This document shows, piece by piece, positions 1 to 7,694 of a stretch of 64,000 nt of DNA (positions are counted from its first letter, which is position 1; every line of letters begins with the position of its first letter). The position numbers and the translations under genes are program-made. The notes under the pieces are model-generated. The model was not told the origin of the DNA. It saw only the letters and a program-made list of their open reading frames with translations, and did not search any database. The stretch comes from Oscillospiraceae bacterium (GTDB lineage: Bacteria; Bacillota; Clostridia; Oscillospirales; Ruminococcaceae): the NCBI GenBank assembly GCA_017472965.1, contig JAFUNR010000009.1, positions 62,001-126,000 of the forward strand. The letters run 5' to 3'.

Positions 1-812
1 AGCAGCACAACGGTACCAATGACATTCAGCGAAAGGTGGATGGCCGCCACACGCTTGGCGTTGGCATTGGCGCCCACACCGGAGATCATGGCAGTGACAC
101 AGGTACCGATATTCTGGCCCATGATAATGGGAATAGCCACATTGTAGTTGACCAGACCGGTCAGTGCCAGCGCCTGCAGCACACCGACAGAGGCAGCGGA
201 GCTCTGGATCAGTGCGGTGAACAGGGTACCCACCAGCACACCCAGCAGAGGATTCTGGAATTTCAGCATCAGCTCGCCGAATTCCGGCACATCGGCCAGA
301 CCGCGCACGGAGCCGCTCATGAATTCCATGCCGTACATCAGCACGGCAAAGCCCACCATGATGGTACCGATGCTTTTTTTCTTATCGGTCTTTCCGGCCA
401 TCAGCAGGATCACACCGATGAGCGCCACAATGGGGGAGAAATTCTTGGGCTTGAGCATCATCACAAAGAAATTATCGCTGCTCAGGCTGGACAGGGACAG
501 GATCCAGGAGGTCAGGGTTGTGCCGATATTGGAGCCGAAAATGATGTGCAGCGTCTGGGAGAACTGCATAATGCCGGAGTTGACCAGACCCACCAGCATA
601 ACGGTGGTGGCAGAGGAAGACTGCACCGCAATGGTGATCGCCGCACCCAGCATCAGGCTGACGAAGGGATTGGAGGTCATTTTTTTCAGCATATACTCCA
701 GCTTACCGCCGGCCATCTTTTCCAGATTGGAAGACATGACATGCATGCCGAACAGGAAGAATGCCAGACCGAGGATCAGCTCGAGAACTTTGATCTGAGA
801 AAGAATACTCAT
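1..812 (-). CDS. Na+/phosphate cotransporter (NptA/PF02690 family), 3' end outside window
   Basis: Sodium-coupled phosphate uptake carrier of the inner membrane, cut by the window edge; the first 270 residues are visible. The two inverted-repeat signatures of the family can be read: QSSSATT from about residue 64, and QSSAAS further on. Hydrophobic helices fill the rest. The ATG at 812 has an AAGGAGC ribosome binding site eight bases upstream. The gene follows the terminated HD-domain/PhoP/PhoR-like unit on the same strand but has its own leader at 813-983, with a TATACT -10 and TTTACA repeats. The neighbouring two-component system suggests phosphate-responsive control, which is inference. Bacterial members often carry a C-terminal PhoU-like domain; whether this one does lies outside the window. 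Confidence 0.9.
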   Translation of the reverse strand, partial: MSILSQIKVLELILGLAFFLFGMHVMSSNLEKMAGGKLEYMLKKMTSNPFVSLMLGAAITIAVQSSSATTVMLVGLVNSGIMQFSQTLHIIFGSNIGTTLTSWILSLSSLSSDNFFVMMLKPKNFSPIVALIGVILLMAGKTDKKKSIGTIMVGFAVLMYGMEFMSGSVRGLADVPEFGELMLKFQNPLLGVLVGTLFTALIQSSAASVGVLQALALTGLVNYNVAIPIIMGQNIGTCVTAMISGVGANANAKRVAAIHLSLNVIGTVVL

Positions 813-875
813 AACACATCGCTCCTTGCAAATTGATTTTTGTGTTTCGAGAAAGAATTTTTTTCAGACACAGTC

Positions 876-958
876 AGTATAACACAGTTTTTACAAAAAA
901 TCGACTTCTTTTTTACAAAAAAGGAAATTCAGTCAAATGCACACATTCAAATTTAACA
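876..958 (-). promoter_or_regulatory. Candidate promoter and Pho-box-like repeats before the Na/Pi gene
   Basis: On the minus strand a TATACT -10 lies at 876-881. It has no good -35. Instead TTTACA hexamers occur on the plus strand at 890-895 and 912-917, exactly 22 bases (two helical turns) apart, with TTAACA at 953-958. Bacillus PhoP binds TT(A/T/C)ACA repeats spaced 11 bases apart, so a PhoP-activated promoter is plausible. The repeat at the intermediate position (901) is poor. Confidence 0.35.
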
Positions 959-983
959 TTTCCGGATGAAAAGTAATATTTCG

Positions 984-1021
984 CACAAAAAAACCGCCGC
1001 ATTCTGTGTATGCGGCGGTTT
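984..1021 (-). terminator. Terminator of the HD-PhoP-PhoR-like operon
   Basis: A 12-bp perfect stem (991-1002 with 1010-1021, core CCGCCGCAT/ATGCGGCGG) is followed on the minus strand by a run of T. It lies ten bases after the histidine kinase stop codon. Confidence 0.9.
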
Positions 1022-1030
1022 CTTTTTCGT

Positions 1031-2746
1031 TCATTCGGCGGTAAAGCAGACCCTTATCGAAGTACCTTTGTCCGGCTCGCTTTGCAGCAAGATCCTGCCG
1101 CCGTGCATCAGCGCGGCGTGCTTGACGATGGAAAGCCCCAGACCGGTACCGCCGATGCGGCGGGAGTGACTTTTATCCACCCGGTAAAAGCGCTCGAACA
1201 CACGGGACTGGTGCTCCTTCGGGATGCCGATGCCGGTATCCGTTACCTCGACAAACGGGATCTCCCGTCCGCTGTCGTTCTGCACCCCCACACGCACGCA
1301 GACACTGCCGCCCGGACGATTGTATTTGATGGCATTGTCGCACAAATTGGCGATCAGCTCGTGCAGAATGGCAGGAACACCCTGCAGCTCGGCTCTTTCC
1401 CCCTGCAGTGTCAGCGTCACCTGTGCACGCGCCGCGGCATCCGCCAGCTCATCCGTCACCTGCTTTGCCGCAGCCAGCAGATCCACCGATTCCTTTTTCA
1501 TGGCGATGCCGCCGGCATCCAGCTGGGAAAGCCGCAGAATATCCTCCACCAGCCGGATCATCCGGCCGGACTGTGCGTAAATATCCTGTGCAAAGCCGGG
1601 GATATCCTCCGGCTTCACGATACCGCCGGCCAGCAGCTCGGCTGAACCGTGGATCGCCGTCAGCGGCGTCTTAAGCTCATGGGATACATTGGCGGTGAAC
1701 TCCCGACGCAGTCTTTCCCTTTCGGCACGCTCGGTGATATCCACCATCAGCAGAACGGCGCCGGTCAGCCGGCCGGTATCGTCCGGCTTCTCCGCCCCTC
1801 CCCGCTCCTGTTCCGTCCCGCCGAACACAGGGTCCGCAAGCAGCTCGAACAGCCGTCCATTCACCGTCAGCTGTACGCTGCTGCGCTGCCCTTTGAGCGC
1901 ATCGCCGACCACCCGACAGAAATCACGGCTGCGGTTGAGCAGCAGCACATTGTGCCCCACCGCACCGCCGGGCCGCTGAAAAAATGCCGCCATGCTGGCA
2001 TTGCACAGCAGGACCTCGGCATTGGCATCAATCAGCAGCATACCCTCGCTCATATTATCCGCCAGCACGGCAAATTCCCTTTGACGGCGGCCCAGCTCTT
2101 CCATCTGGGCGGCAATGCGGGAATTCTGATCCTGCAGCCGCGCCACCAGCGGGCCGAGTTCCTCATAAATATCCTCTTTCACAGGCGGTGCTTTCGGATC
2201 CAATGTACTGATCGGATGCATGATCCCGCGGGAAAGGTTTTCCGCCAGAACGGCGCACAGCAGCACAAGAAACACCGCAGCCGTCAGCAGCAGAGGCACC
2301 ATCCGCCCCACCAGTGCCCAGACCGTGGCCTGTGCTTTCGCAAGACGCAGTACACTGCCATCGGAAAGGCGCACAGCGTAATAGCAGGTTTTTTCCGCCA
2401 TCGTATCGGAACGGCGCTGAGCGCTGCCCTCGCCCTGCGACATCGCCTGCGCGATCTCGTCACGGGCCGCGTGATTTTCCATGGAACCGGCCTGTACACG
2501 GTTATCAAAAAGCACCGTGCCATCCTTCCCCACCAGCGTGATCCTGTCATCTTCCTCCGGCAGAGTCTGTAAAAATTCCACTCCGTACTTCTCTGTCCCG
2601 GTGCAAAGGTATTCCGCACGGACGCGCAGTTCTTCGGTCAGACTGGCATCAAAATGCGCATACAGAAAAAGCAGCGTCAGCAGCATGCTCAGCAGCAGAA
2701 CACCCAGACAGGTATATATAATAGAATAATAGATCCTTCTGGTCAT
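1031..2746 (-). CDS. Sensor histidine kinase, PhoR-like (PAS-HisKA-HATPase)
   Basis: Membrane sensor kinase of 571 residues. It has transmembrane segments at about 9-29 and 145-168 flanking an extracytoplasmic sensor region. A PAS-like domain spans about 223-345. The HisKA box has the phosphorylated His at about 356 (SHELKTPL). The ATPase motifs are the N box (N471), DTGIGIP (503-509) and GGTGLGL (532-538). This domain order is that of PhoR/WalK kinases. It lies 67 bases after the OmpR-type regulator on the same strand, and the adjacent Na/Pi carrier makes phosphate sensing the best guess. A strong hairpin without a T tract sits between regulator and kinase. The ATG has AAGG seven bases upstream. 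Confidence 0.9.
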   Translation of the reverse strand: MTRRIYYSIIYTCLGVLLLSMLLTLLFLYAHFDASLTEELRVRAEYLCTGTEKYGVEFLQTLPEEDDRITLVGKDGTVLFDNRVQAGSMENHAARDEIAQAMSQGEGSAQRRSDTMAEKTCYYAVRLSDGSVLRLAKAQATVWALVGRMVPLLLTAAVFLVLLCAVLAENLSRGIMHPISTLDPKAPPVKEDIYEELGPLVARLQDQNSRIAAQMEELGRRQREFAVLADNMSEGMLLIDANAEVLLCNASMAAFFQRPGGAVGHNVLLLNRSRDFCRVVGDALKGQRSSVQLTVNGRLFELLADPVFGGTEQERGGAEKPDDTGRLTGAVLLMVDITERAERERLRREFTANVSHELKTPLTAIHGSAELLAGGIVKPEDIPGFAQDIYAQSGRMIRLVEDILRLSQLDAGGIAMKKESVDLLAAAKQVTDELADAAARAQVTLTLQGERAELQGVPAILHELIANLCDNAIKYNRPGGSVCVRVGVQNDSGREIPFVEVTDTGIGIPKEHQSRVFERFYRVDKSHSRRIGGTGLGLSIVKHAALMHGGRILLQSEPDKGTSIRVCFTAE

Positions 2747-2769
2747 ACAAAAACCTTACTGTATCAGAC

Positions 2770-2807
2770 GGCCGGCGCACCGGAGCAGCGCTCCGTTTCC
2801 GCCGGCC
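2770..2807 (-). other. Strong intergenic hairpin between regulator and kinase genes
   Basis: Arms GGCCGGCG (2770-2777) and CGCCGGCC (2800-2807) enclose a second perfect stem, CGGAGC (2781-2786) with GCTCCG (2790-2795). No T tract follows, so it is not a standard terminator. It may act as an RNA-stabilising or processing element that lowers kinase expression relative to the regulator. Confidence 0.6.
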
Positions 2808-2813
2808 AACACT

Positions 2814-3485
2814 TTATTCACTCCGCAAACGGTAGCCCACGCCGCGCACGGTCTCGATCAGTTCCCCGCCCGCACCAAGCTTGGTGCGCAGAGTCTTGAT
2901 ATGCACATCCACCGTACGGTTTTCACCGTCGTAATCGTAGCCCCAGATGCGCTGCAGCAGCTCGTCCCGATCAAAGGCTTTCCCGGGGCGGGAGCAGAAC
3001 AGCCGCAGAAGCTCATACTCTTTATATGTAAGAATAACCTCCTGCCCGTTCACACGCACCTGATGGCTTTCGGTATCCAGCTGCAGCACCCCGCAGCTGT
3101 AAGCGACATTTTCCTGCTCCGGTTTTGTGCGGCGCAGCAGCGCACGGATGCGGGAGATCAGCTCCATTGTACCGAACGGCTTGCAGACATAGTCATCCGC
3201 ACCGCTGTCCAAACCTACCACACGGTCGTATTCCGTGGTCTTTGCCGTCAGCATGATCACCGGCAGACGCTCTGTCGTCTTCTGCGCACGCAGTCGGCGC
3301 AGCACGCTCAGGCCGTCCTCGTCCGGCAGCATGATGTCCAGCAGCACCAGCTCCGGCGCTTCTTTTTCCACCGCAGCCCAGAAATCCGCAGCCAGCTCAA
3401 AGCCCTGCGCCTCCAGGCCGGTGTTATTCAGTGCATACAGTACAAATTTACGGATGCTCTCGTCATCCTCCAGCAGATAGATCAT
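2814..3485 (-). CDS. OmpR/PhoB-family response regulator
   Basis: DNA-binding response regulator of 223 residues. The receiver domain (1-120) has acidic residues EDD at 6-8, phosphoacceptor D50 (LLDIMLPD), and the conserved Thr and Lys in LTAKT and VCKPFG. The C-terminal winged helix (about 130-222) ends with the VRGVGYRL motif typical of the OmpR class. It starts seven bases after the HD-domain gene stop, with GAGGGG as ribosome binding site, and precedes its cognate kinase. Paired with a PhoR-like kinase beside a phosphate carrier, it is best read as PhoP/PhoB-like. That assignment rests on context. Confidence 0.9.
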   Translation of the reverse strand: MIYLLEDDESIRKFVLYALNNTGLEAQGFELAADFWAAVEKEAPELVLLDIMLPDEDGLSVLRRLRAQKTTERLPVIMLTAKTTEYDRVVGLDSGADDYVCKPFGTMELISRIRALLRRTKPEQENVAYSCGVLQLDTESHQVRVNGQEVILTYKEYELLRLFCSRPGKAFDRDELLQRIWGYDYDGENRTVDVHIKTLRTKLGAGGELIETVRGVGYRLRSE

Positions 3486-3492
3486 TTTCCCC

Positions 3493-4152
3493 TCACATCA
3501 AATGCTGTTCGTTGATGATCAGCTTGAATTCCAGCCCCAGCTTGTTTGCCGCCCGGCGGCAAAGCAGCATGCGTTCCAGAAAGATCTCGAAATACTCCAT
3601 GATGCTGCCGTACTGGGTATCGATATCCAGCGAAAGCGTCACCTGATCCCGTGCCTCGTTGATGCTCAGCTGTGAACTGCGCACAGAATAATTGACCCGG
3701 TCATGGATATCAAAGGTAGCGGGATCAATGTTGCGCACACGGCTGCGGCGCACATCGCTTTTATCCGCAAGGATCAGCGCGGCGGCCACCGCATCCACCG
3801 GCACACCGGTGCCCTCGTCATGGTTGCCGATGGCGGTCACCACCGTGGCAAGATCCTCTGCCGGCATATCCATTTTATCCAGAATGCGGAAAGCCATAAC
3901 GGCGCCGCTTTGGGAGTGATCTGTCCGGTTGACCAGATTGCCGATATCATGCAGATATGCCGCCACGCGGGCAAGCTGCACCTCATGATCGCTGCAGCCC
4001 ATGGTCGTCAGAATGTATGCGGCAGTTTTGGCCACACGCAGCACATGGGCATAGCTGTGCTCGGTATAGCCCAGAGCTTCCAGCGAACGGTCCGCTGCTG
4101 TGATATAGGTATTGATATCCTTGTTTTCACGCAGAGTTTCCAGTGTGATCAT
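3493..4152 (-). CDS. HD-domain phosphohydrolase-like protein
   Basis: Cytoplasmic protein of 219 residues with an HD-type metal-binding core: H38-S-Y-A-H near the N terminus, HDIGN in the middle, and a further His and Asp in NHDEG and ADKSD. HD proteins hydrolyse phosphate esters, often of nucleotides; the substrate here is unknown. The start was set at the ATG of MITLE because AAAGGAAG lies eight bases upstream. A start six codons earlier (4170) has no such site. It is the first gene of an operon with the response regulator and histidine kinase, seven bases before the former. Whether it acts in the signalling pathway cannot be told from sequence. Confidence 0.8.
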   Translation of the reverse strand: MITLETLRENKDINTYITAADRSLEALGYTEHSYAHVLRVAKTAAYILTTMGCSDHEVQLARVAAYLHDIGNLVNRTDHSQSGAVMAFRILDKMDMPAEDLATVVTAIGNHDEGTGVPVDAVAAALILADKSDVRRSRVRNIDPATFDIHDRVNYSVRSSQLSINEARDQVTLSLDIDTQYGSIMEYFEIFLERMLLCRRAANKLGLEFKLIINEQHLM

Positions 4153-4240
4153 TGTGTCACTTCCTTTCATTTCACGGTTTGTACCAAAACCATTTATTAC
4201 ATTTAACTATTTACAAATATACGAAGCCCTGTTCCGCACT

Positions 4241-5272
4241 TCATTTCAGCAGGCTGCACTCCTGCACGCCGTACCGGAATCCCTGCGCAAGGCAGGGCTC
4301 GAACCGCAGGCCGTACCAGTGCCCGGGGTATTCGCCCGAGACCGTCGCCTGCACACAGCGGCTGGTAAAGCACGCGGCGGTATGCACCGCACGGCAAAAG
4401 GCATTTTCATCGGCAAGCGACCTTACCCCCTGCGGAGCCTCTGCCAGCGCAGCGGCCAGAAATGCCGCGCTGAACACATCGCCGCAGCCGTGCAGCGCCG
4501 TGTGTACATAGGGATGCCACACCGCAAAGCAGCGACCGTCCGCATCGGTGCAAAGGCAGCCGATCTCGCATTCGCATTCCGCTGTGTCGGCCCGACCTGC
4601 ACGGATATGCTCACAGGGCATTGTCTCCAGCGCAGGCGTTTTCTGCACACCGGTAATAATGACACGCTTTGCACCCAGCTTTTGCAGCCGCACAAAGCAC
4701 TCCTGTACAAGGGCGGCATCCGGCGCATCGGTATAGGGCAGCCGCGCCAGCAGCAGAGCTTCGGTCAGATTGGGCGTGATCACATCCGCACCGGCGCACA
4801 GAGTGGACATTTTCTGTGCGAAGACACCGTCAAAGCCTGCGTACAGCGCACCGCCGTCCGCCATGACCGGATCCACCAGCAGCAGGGTATCCCCTCCGGC
4901 AAAGCGTTTGACAAACGCAGAGGAAAAATCGATCTGTGCCGCCGAGCAGAAATAGCCGGTGGCGATAGCATCCGGCTGCAGCGCAAGGGTCTGCCAGTGG
5001 GCGGCGATACGCTCCAGCTCCTGTGTCATCTCCATACAGGTGTAGCCGGAAAAGCCGCCGGTATGGGTGGAAAGCACCGCCGTCGGCAAAGGCAGAGCCT
5101 CCACGCCCGCAGCGGAAAGAATGGGCAGGCCCACCGTGAGCGAGCACTTGCCGAAGCAGGAAAGATCGTTGAGCAGCACCGCCCGCCGCAGACCTGTCGC
5201 ATTGACAGGCTGCTGGATATTCCGGTGTGTAAAGGCATCGGCCTGATATGGTTTCTGACAGCAGTCAGGCAT
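4241..5272 (-). CDS. Pyridoxamine/pyridoxal kinase (PfkB/ribokinase superfamily)
   Basis: ATP-dependent kinase of the vitamin B6 salvage pathway, making the 5'-phosphate of pyridoxine, pyridoxal or pyridoxamine. The N-terminal signature NDLSCFGKCSLTV and the following LPTAVLSTHTGG are characteristic of clostridial pyridoxamine kinases. VDPVMAD and the C-terminal GCGDVFSAAF hold the PfkB-type ATP and catalytic-base residues. I chose the ATG at 5272, which has GGGGG nine bases upstream and leaves a leader of about 67 bases from the mapped promoter. An ATG at 5326 is possible but would sit within 13 bases of the predicted transcription start. Single-gene unit; no B6 biosynthesis gene is adjacent. 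Confidence 0.82.
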   Translation of the reverse strand: MPDCCQKPYQADAFTHRNIQQPVNATGLRRAVLLNDLSCFGKCSLTVGLPILSAAGVEALPLPTAVLSTHTGGFSGYTCMEMTQELERIAAHWQTLALQPDAIATGYFCSAAQIDFSSAFVKRFAGGDTLLLVDPVMADGGALYAGFDGVFAQKMSTLCAGADVITPNLTEALLLARLPYTDAPDAALVQECFVRLQKLGAKRVIITGVQKTPALETMPCEHIRAGRADTAECECEIGCLCTDADGRCFAVWHPYVHTALHGCGDVFSAAFLAAALAEAPQGVRSLADENAFCRAVHTAACFTSRCVQATVSGEYPGHWYGLRFEPCLAQGFRYGVQECSLLK

Positions 5273-5345
5273 TTCGTTGAACCCCCGTCGGGAAAGATTG
5301 TGCCCTGCGCCGCATATGAAATGCATCGCAAACCACTCCGATTAT

Positions 5346-5374
5346 AGTATATCCTTTTTTTGCCTGCGTGGCAA
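5346..5374 (-). promoter_or_regulatory. Sigma-A promoter of the pyridoxamine kinase gene
   Basis: TTGCCA (5369-5374) and TATACT (5346-5351) on the minus strand are separated by exactly 17 bases. Predicted transcription start is near 5339. Confidence 0.75.
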
Positions 5375-5464
5375 GGTATTTCAAAAAGCCTTCTGACACA
5401 CAGGTGTAAAATTTGCGTAAAACCGGACGAAAAATCTGCCGTAAAACCGCATGACGGATACAAC

Positions 5465-5493
5465 TTGATAACGAACGCATGATAGTATATCAT
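5465..5493 (+). promoter_or_regulatory. Candidate promoter of the second two-component operon
   Basis: TTGATA (5465-5470) and TATCAT (5488-5493) are spaced 17 bases apart, about 60 bases before the regulator start codon. The -10 is imperfect, and a TATAGC just downstream is an alternative. Confidence 0.45.
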
Positions 5494-5553
5494 TATAGCA
5501 GAATCTTTTTAGCTCAATAGACACATTCACCCGCATCTTTGGAGGGATATAAT

Positions 5554-6228
5554 ATGGCATACATACTCATCGCAGAGGACGAAGCCCCGCTGAACCGGCT
5601 GCTGGAACAGAATTTACAGCTGGTCGGCCACCGCACCCGCAGCGTATTCGACGGCGCGGCTGCGCTGGCGCTTGCCCAGCAGGAAAGCTTTGACCTTGTT
5701 TTAATGGATATTATGATGCCAGGACTTTCGGGTCTGGAAGTCAAGGCGCGGCTTCCGCAGGAGCTGCCGGTCATCTTTGTCACCGCTAAAACCGCTACAC
5801 TGGATCAGCTGCAGGGGCTGCGGCTGGGTGCGGATGATTACATCACCAAGCCCTTTGATATTCTTGTGCTGCTTGCCAGAGTGGAGGCCGTACTGCGCCG
5901 CACCCGCAAAAACACCACGCAGATGACCTTCGGCGCATGCACCATCGATACCGTTGCACGCAGCGTACAGGTGGACGGTGTGCCGGTGGAGCTGACCCCG
6001 CAGGAGTACTCCCTGCTGGAGGTGCTGGCGCTGAACCGCAATCTGGCGCTGAGCCGCGAAAAGCTTCTGGAGCTGGCATGGAGCTACGATTTCGAGGGCG
6101 GCACCCGCACCGTGGATATGCACATCCAGCGGCTGCGCAAAAAGCTGCGGCTGGAGGATCATATCCGTACCGTTTATAAATACGGTTACCGGCTGGAGGC
6201 CGACCCTATCGGAGGTGAGGCGCCGTGA
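5554..6228 (+). CDS. OmpR-family response regulator of the second two-component system
   Basis: DNA-binding response regulator of 224 residues. The receiver domain has acidic EDE at 8-10, phosphoacceptor D52 (LMDIMMPG), VTAKT and ITKPFD. The winged-helix output domain covers about 125-218 and ends TVYKYGYRL. The ATG at 5554 has GGAGG eight bases upstream, so a TTG 15 bases earlier is rejected. Its stop overlaps the GTG start of the kinase by four bases (GTGA), and the kinase in turn overlaps the first of three paralogous membrane proteins. The regulator therefore sits at the head of a five-gene operon that it probably controls. Confidence 0.92.
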   Translation: MAYILIAEDEAPLNRLLEQNLQLVGHRTRSVFDGAAALALAQQESFDLVLMDIMMPGLSGLEVKARLPQELPVIFVTAKTATLDQLQGLRLGADDYITKPFDILVLLARVEAVLRRTRKNTTQMTFGACTIDTVARSVQVDGVPVELTPQEYSLLEVLALNRNLALSREKLLELAWSYDFEGGTRTVDMHIQRLRKKLRLEDHIRTVYKYGYRLEADPIGGEAP

Positions 6229-7694
6229 CTGCAAAAGAAAGAAGTTCCCGCGCCGCGCCGGGCTTCCGTCACCGGGTATACCTGTGGGTACTGGCGCTGT
6301 TCCTTGTGTTTTTCAACGGCACAGTGCTGGCAGTGGCATGGAGCAGCAACGACAGAGCCTTTGCCTCGCAGCGGGACAAGCTGCTGACCCAACAGCAATA
6401 CATTGTGCAATCCCTTGCCGAGGATACCACTCTGATCGCCCAGAGCCGCCCGCTGGGTCTGCCCCTGCTGTATCAGCGCAAGGCGGACGAGCTTCTGGAA
6501 GAGGACATCCTGCTGTGCGTGGAGGCGGCCGGCGCCGCAACAAGCTCACTGCCCGCGGACTTTGTGCCGGATCTTATACCCGAGATCGGCCAGCGGGTCT
6601 GGTACGTCAAAGAGGTGACGGATCGCGGCCGGATGCTGGTGGCCGCCACTGCACATGACGGTTCCCACCCCATGACCGTGACCGTCTGCTTCCCCATGCA
6701 GGATTTCTTTGACGGCTGGAATGAGATGCTGCGCACCATTGCGGCGCTTTCTCTGGGCTGCAGTCTGCTGCTGGCAGCGGTTCTTTATCTGCTGCTGCGT
6801 GTGCTCACCGCACCGCTTGCCCGTCTGGAGGCCGCCACCCGCCTGCTGCGCGGCGGAAACTATTCCGCCCGCGTACCGGTGCAAAGCCGGGACGAGCTGG
6901 GAAAACTTGCCGAAAGCTTCAATGAGATGGCCGGACAGCTGGAAACACACATTGCACAGCTGCAGGATGCCGCCGAGGAAAAGCAGCGGCTGCTGGATGC
7001 ACTTTCCCACGAGCTGCGCACCCCGCTGGCGGGCATCAGCGCATCGGTGCAGTATATGCAGATGGCACGGCTGAGCGAGCAGGATTACTACGACACGCTG
7101 GAGGGCATGGCCTTTGAGACCCGACGGATGCAGAATCTTGCGGACAGCATGCTGAATCTTTCCGCGCTGCGCCACGGCGAGAAAGCGCCGGAGGAGTCCT
7201 GCAGCCTGCGCGAGATCGGCGAACGCGCCGTGGCGGTGCTTGCACCGCGCGCAAAGAACACCGGTGTGACGCTGCACATAGCCGTGGAGGAGGAGATCAC
7301 CATCCCCGGTGATCCGGTACTGCTGGAAAGCCTGCTGGTGAATCTGCTTGATAACGCCTGCAAGGCCTGCGCGCTGCAGGCCGAAGATCCTGCCGCCGAA
7401 GCCGGCTATCTGCCGCTGGTGCAGCTGCGGCTGTGCCTGCAGCAGGGACAGCCCGCCGTGCTGGTGACCGACAACGGCGCGGGTATGACGGAGGAGACTC
7501 TGCGCCGCGTGGGCGAGCCGTTCTTCCGCGAGGATAAAGCCCGCAGCCGCCGCTGGGGCGGGGCCGGTCTGGGCGTTTCCATCTGCCGCGCCATTGCCGA
7601 GGCTCACGGCGCACAGCTGCAGTATTCCTCCAAAAAGGGCAACGGCACCATCGCCTGTGTGCTGTTTGGCCAAAACGGGAGAGCCGACAAATGA
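6225..7694 (+). CDS. Sensor histidine kinase with HAMP domain
   Basis: Membrane kinase of 489 residues with a GTG start overlapping the regulator stop; GGAGG lies upstream. Transmembrane helices at about 18-39 and 170-192 bracket an extracytoplasmic sensor of about 130 residues. A HAMP linker (about 193-245) leads to HisKA with His262 (SHELRTPL), the N box with N377 (NLLDNACKA), VTDNGAGM (414-421) and GGAGLG (445-450). The layout matches BaeS/VanS-type envelope-sensing kinases. Its ATG-side coupling (ATGA overlap at 7691-7694) to the first of three unknown extracytoplasmic proteins suggests these proteins belong to the signal input or output. The ligand is unknown. Confidence 0.92.
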   Translation: MTAKERSSRAAPGFRHRVYLWVLALFLVFFNGTVLAVAWSSNDRAFASQRDKLLTQQQYIVQSLAEDTTLIAQSRPLGLPLLYQRKADELLEEDILLCVEAAGAATSSLPADFVPDLIPEIGQRVWYVKEVTDRGRMLVAATAHDGSHPMTVTVCFPMQDFFDGWNEMLRTIAALSLGCSLLLAAVLYLLLRVLTAPLARLEAATRLLRGGNYSARVPVQSRDELGKLAESFNEMAGQLETHIAQLQDAAEEKQRLLDALSHELRTPLAGISASVQYMQMARLSEQDYYDTLEGMAFETRRMQNLADSMLNLSALRHGEKAPEESCSLREIGERAVAVLAPRAKNTGVTLHIAVEEEITIPGDPVLLESLLVNLLDNACKACALQAEDPAAEAGYLPLVQLRLCLQQGQPAVLVTDNGAGMTEETLRRVGEPFFREDKARSRRWGGAGLGVSICRAIAEAHGAQLQYSSKKGNGTIACVLFGQNGRADK

